64,000 bases of DNA from Sulfuricurvum sp. IAE1 (lineage in GTDB: Bacteria; Campylobacterota; Campylobacteria; Campylobacterales; Sulfurimonadaceae), in contig NZ_SLTI01000013.1 in assembly GCF_004347735.1 (NCBI RefSeq), forward strand, positions 1 to 64,000, in the 5' to 3' direction. Positions 62,510-64,000 of the stretch are shown piece after piece. Each line of letters starts with the position of its first letter. Within the stretch, counting starts at the first letter, position 1. The notes beneath the pieces are model-generated. The model did no database searches. It was given only the letters and a program-made list of their open reading frames with translations, and was not told the DNA's origin. The position numbers and the translations under genes are program-made.

Positions 62510-64000
62510 TTAACGTTTGAGGCCGATGAGGGTTTCAAGCAGGGTATCGGAAGTCGTAATTGTTTTACCGTTTGCCTGGTAACCGCGCTGGATGATGATG
62601 AGCTGCGTCAACGCCTTGGAAAGATCCACGTTGGAAGCTTCGAGGGCCGAAGACTGCATGAAGCCCCGTCCCGCCGTCGCCGCCGTACCGATGATCGGGT
62701 CGCCCGAGTTGGCCGACTGGAGGTAGACGTTTCCGCCGTCGCTTACCAGACCTTCGTTGTTGGAGAACTTGGCCATACCGATCTGTGCCAGACCGAACGA
62801 GCGTCCGTTGGTGAAGCTTCCCACAAGCGTACCGCTCTGGTCGATGCGGATCCCGACGAGGTCACCCCCTGGGTAACCGTCCTGGCTGATACCGCTGGTC
62901 CCCGAATCGTTGTCGAAACTGGTGATCCCGTCATACGCTCCAAGCGTTCCGAAGTTGAGGGTAACCTGCTGGTTCGCCGCCGCCCCGTTGTTCGGCGAGA
63001 AGTCGATGCTGGGGATGTTATAGGTGGAGAGGGCCCCGTTGCTGTCGAACGTAATGACCCCTCCTTCAAGGATGTTCAGGTACGGTGCGGTCGCCCCGCT
63101 CAGCGATCCGGGAACCGGGACGGTGACGTTATAGCGCCAGTCGGTAAATCCGGTAGTGGTGTTGATCGAATCTTTACGGAAGTTGATCGTCACGGTGTGT
63201 TTACCCCCCAGCGAGTCGTAGACGTCGATACTGGTCGCATGGGTAGCGGTGTTGATCGGCTGGGACTGTTTGACCGACGTACCGACCGGCAGGGCTCCCG
63301 CCATGGTCGCGAACGTTTCGGTGAAGCGCTGGTTTTCGATCGTGTTGGCGTCGACGATCGGATCGACTTCGATGGCGAGCGCCGTACCCGCGGTGTTGCG
63401 CAGGACGAATTTTCCCTGGTCGTTGACTTCGACGGTAGAACCGGCTGACGTCGCCTGGGCAAACGTTTGCAACGCGGCACGCAGATCGGCGACGGTGTTG
63501 AAATAATAAGTGTCGTTGGCATTCAGCGGGAGAGCGCCCCCGGCGACAAGCCCGGCTGCGGGAGAACCGTCGGTGTAGCGGAAATCGCGGACGGTCGCAC
63601 CGCCGTCAAACGAGATCGTGACCCCCTGTCCGCCGCCGGCAAAAGTGGTGGCACTGGCGGAGGTGAGCTGGAACGCTTCGCCGTTGCCGTTGAACATGAT
63701 CCCCATGTCCTCGGCGTCGGCTGCGGGGACGGTACGTCCGTCGGCTGTGGTGATCGCACCGGTCGAGTCGATCTGGTACGTCGGGTTGTACTGGTCGACG
63801 ATGGCGCTGGAACTGAGGTTGGCCTTGACGACGATCTCGCTACTCGCAAACGCCGGCGTTGTCAGACCCGAGGGGATACGGATGTTGGTGATCGGCGCGG
63901 TCGAGTCGACCAGTCCGGTGTCTTCGTCGCGGAGCCATCCCTGGACGATGAACCCGTTGTTGTCGACGAAATTGCCCGACGCGTCGAATTTGAAGTCACC
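62510..64000 (-). CDS. flgE: Flagellar hook protein FlgE, partial (5' end beyond the window)
   Basis: The last 496 residues of the hook subunit, open to the right edge. Flagellar features are visible: FKFDASGNFVDNNG near the edge, a variable Ser/Thr/Asn-rich middle, IGMAKFSNNEGLVSDGGN and the C-terminal SSALEASNVDLSKALTQLIIIQRGYQANGKTI that builds the hook core. The full protein is probably over 700 residues, as common in Campylobacterota. The neighbouring flagellar genes must lie outside. No other flagellar gene is in the window. Confidence 0.93.
   Translation of the reverse strand, partial: GDFKFDASGNFVDNNGFIVQGWLRDEDTGLVDSTAPITNIRIPSGLTTPAFASSEIVVKANLSSSAIVDQYNPTYQIDSTGAITTADGRTVPAADAEDMGIMFNGNGEAFQLTSASATTFAGGGQGVTISFDGGATVRDFRYTDGSPAAGLVAGGALPLNANDTYYFNTVADLRAALQTFAQATSAGSTVEVNDQGKFVLRNTAGTALAIEVDPIVDANTIENQRFTETFATMAGALPVGTSVKQSQPINTATHATSIDVYDSLGGKHTVTINFRKDSINTTTGFTDWRYNVTVPVPGSLSGATAPYLNILEGGVITFDSNGALSTYNIPSIDFSPNNGAAANQQVTLNFGTLGAYDGITSFDNDSGTSGISQDGYPGGDLVGIRIDQSGTLVGSFTNGRSFGLAQIGMAKFSNNEGLVSDGGNVYLQSANSGDPIIGTAATAGRGFMQSSALEASNVDLSKALTQLIIIQRGYQANGKTITTSDTLLETLIGLKR

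Overview
The window reads as a chromosomal segment of a Campylobacterota bacterium (former Epsilonproteobacteria), most like the Sulfurimonas/Sulfuricurvum branch. The placement is inferred from gene order (ruvC, dnaA, dnaN, gyrB, a signalling protein, queF), from TTCAC-core DnaA boxes on both sides of dnaA, and from several small proteins of the type common in that phylum. Base composition is close to half GC, high for the group. Gene density is very high. I see no insertion sequence, prophage or CRISPR array.

Layout. 1-5.7 kb: a broken comM tail, an SGNH esterase, a YeiH-type exporter and a very large AsmA/DUF748 envelope protein. 5.8-10.2 kb: nrdB heads a chain of overlapping genes (amidohydrolase, isoaspartate methyltransferase, a second methyltransferase, an RNA m5C methyltransferase, a low-molecular-weight phosphatase). 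10.2-17.8 kb: nrdA with two small genes, purB, a pseudouridine synthase and a PlsC-GNAT fusion that may make ornithine lipid. 17.8-25.7 kb: the replication origin region with ruvC, dnaA, dnaN, gyrB, a degenerate GGDEF/EAL protein and queF.

25.7-35.2 kb is a complete phosphate-starvation locus: pstCAB, phoU, a PhoB/PhoR-type pair, cca, pstS and a porin. Four promoters here (pstC, phoU, pstS, porin) share one exact architecture: two 6-base GTAAC-like repeats 11 bp apart, then 10 bp, then TACAAT. This ties the porin to phosphate uptake and predicts feedback control of the regulator genes. It is the strongest regulatory signal in the window.

35-51 kb is a mosaic: TonB, a SurA-like chaperone without an isomerase domain, an EAL-HDOD protein, a P2-type cation ATPase, tRNA-Ala, a metal-handling pair (TauE/SafE-like plus MerP-like), a PP-loop ATPase, primase, a chemoreceptor, S21, purT, a dehydrogenase and an AEC carrier. 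51-54 kb holds a succinate dehydrogenase/fumarate reductase-like pair. Between its two genes lie an unlisted 48-residue acidic, cysteine-rich ORF and a 107-bp segment bounded by 23-bp direct repeats. 54-64 kb holds YajQ, a coiled-coil HTH protein, a SUV3-like helicase, a rhodanese-like protein, a DUF309 domain in one frame with a nitroreductase, MscS, a DUF481 barrel, MFS and RDD membrane proteins, and the 3' part of flgE running off the right edge.
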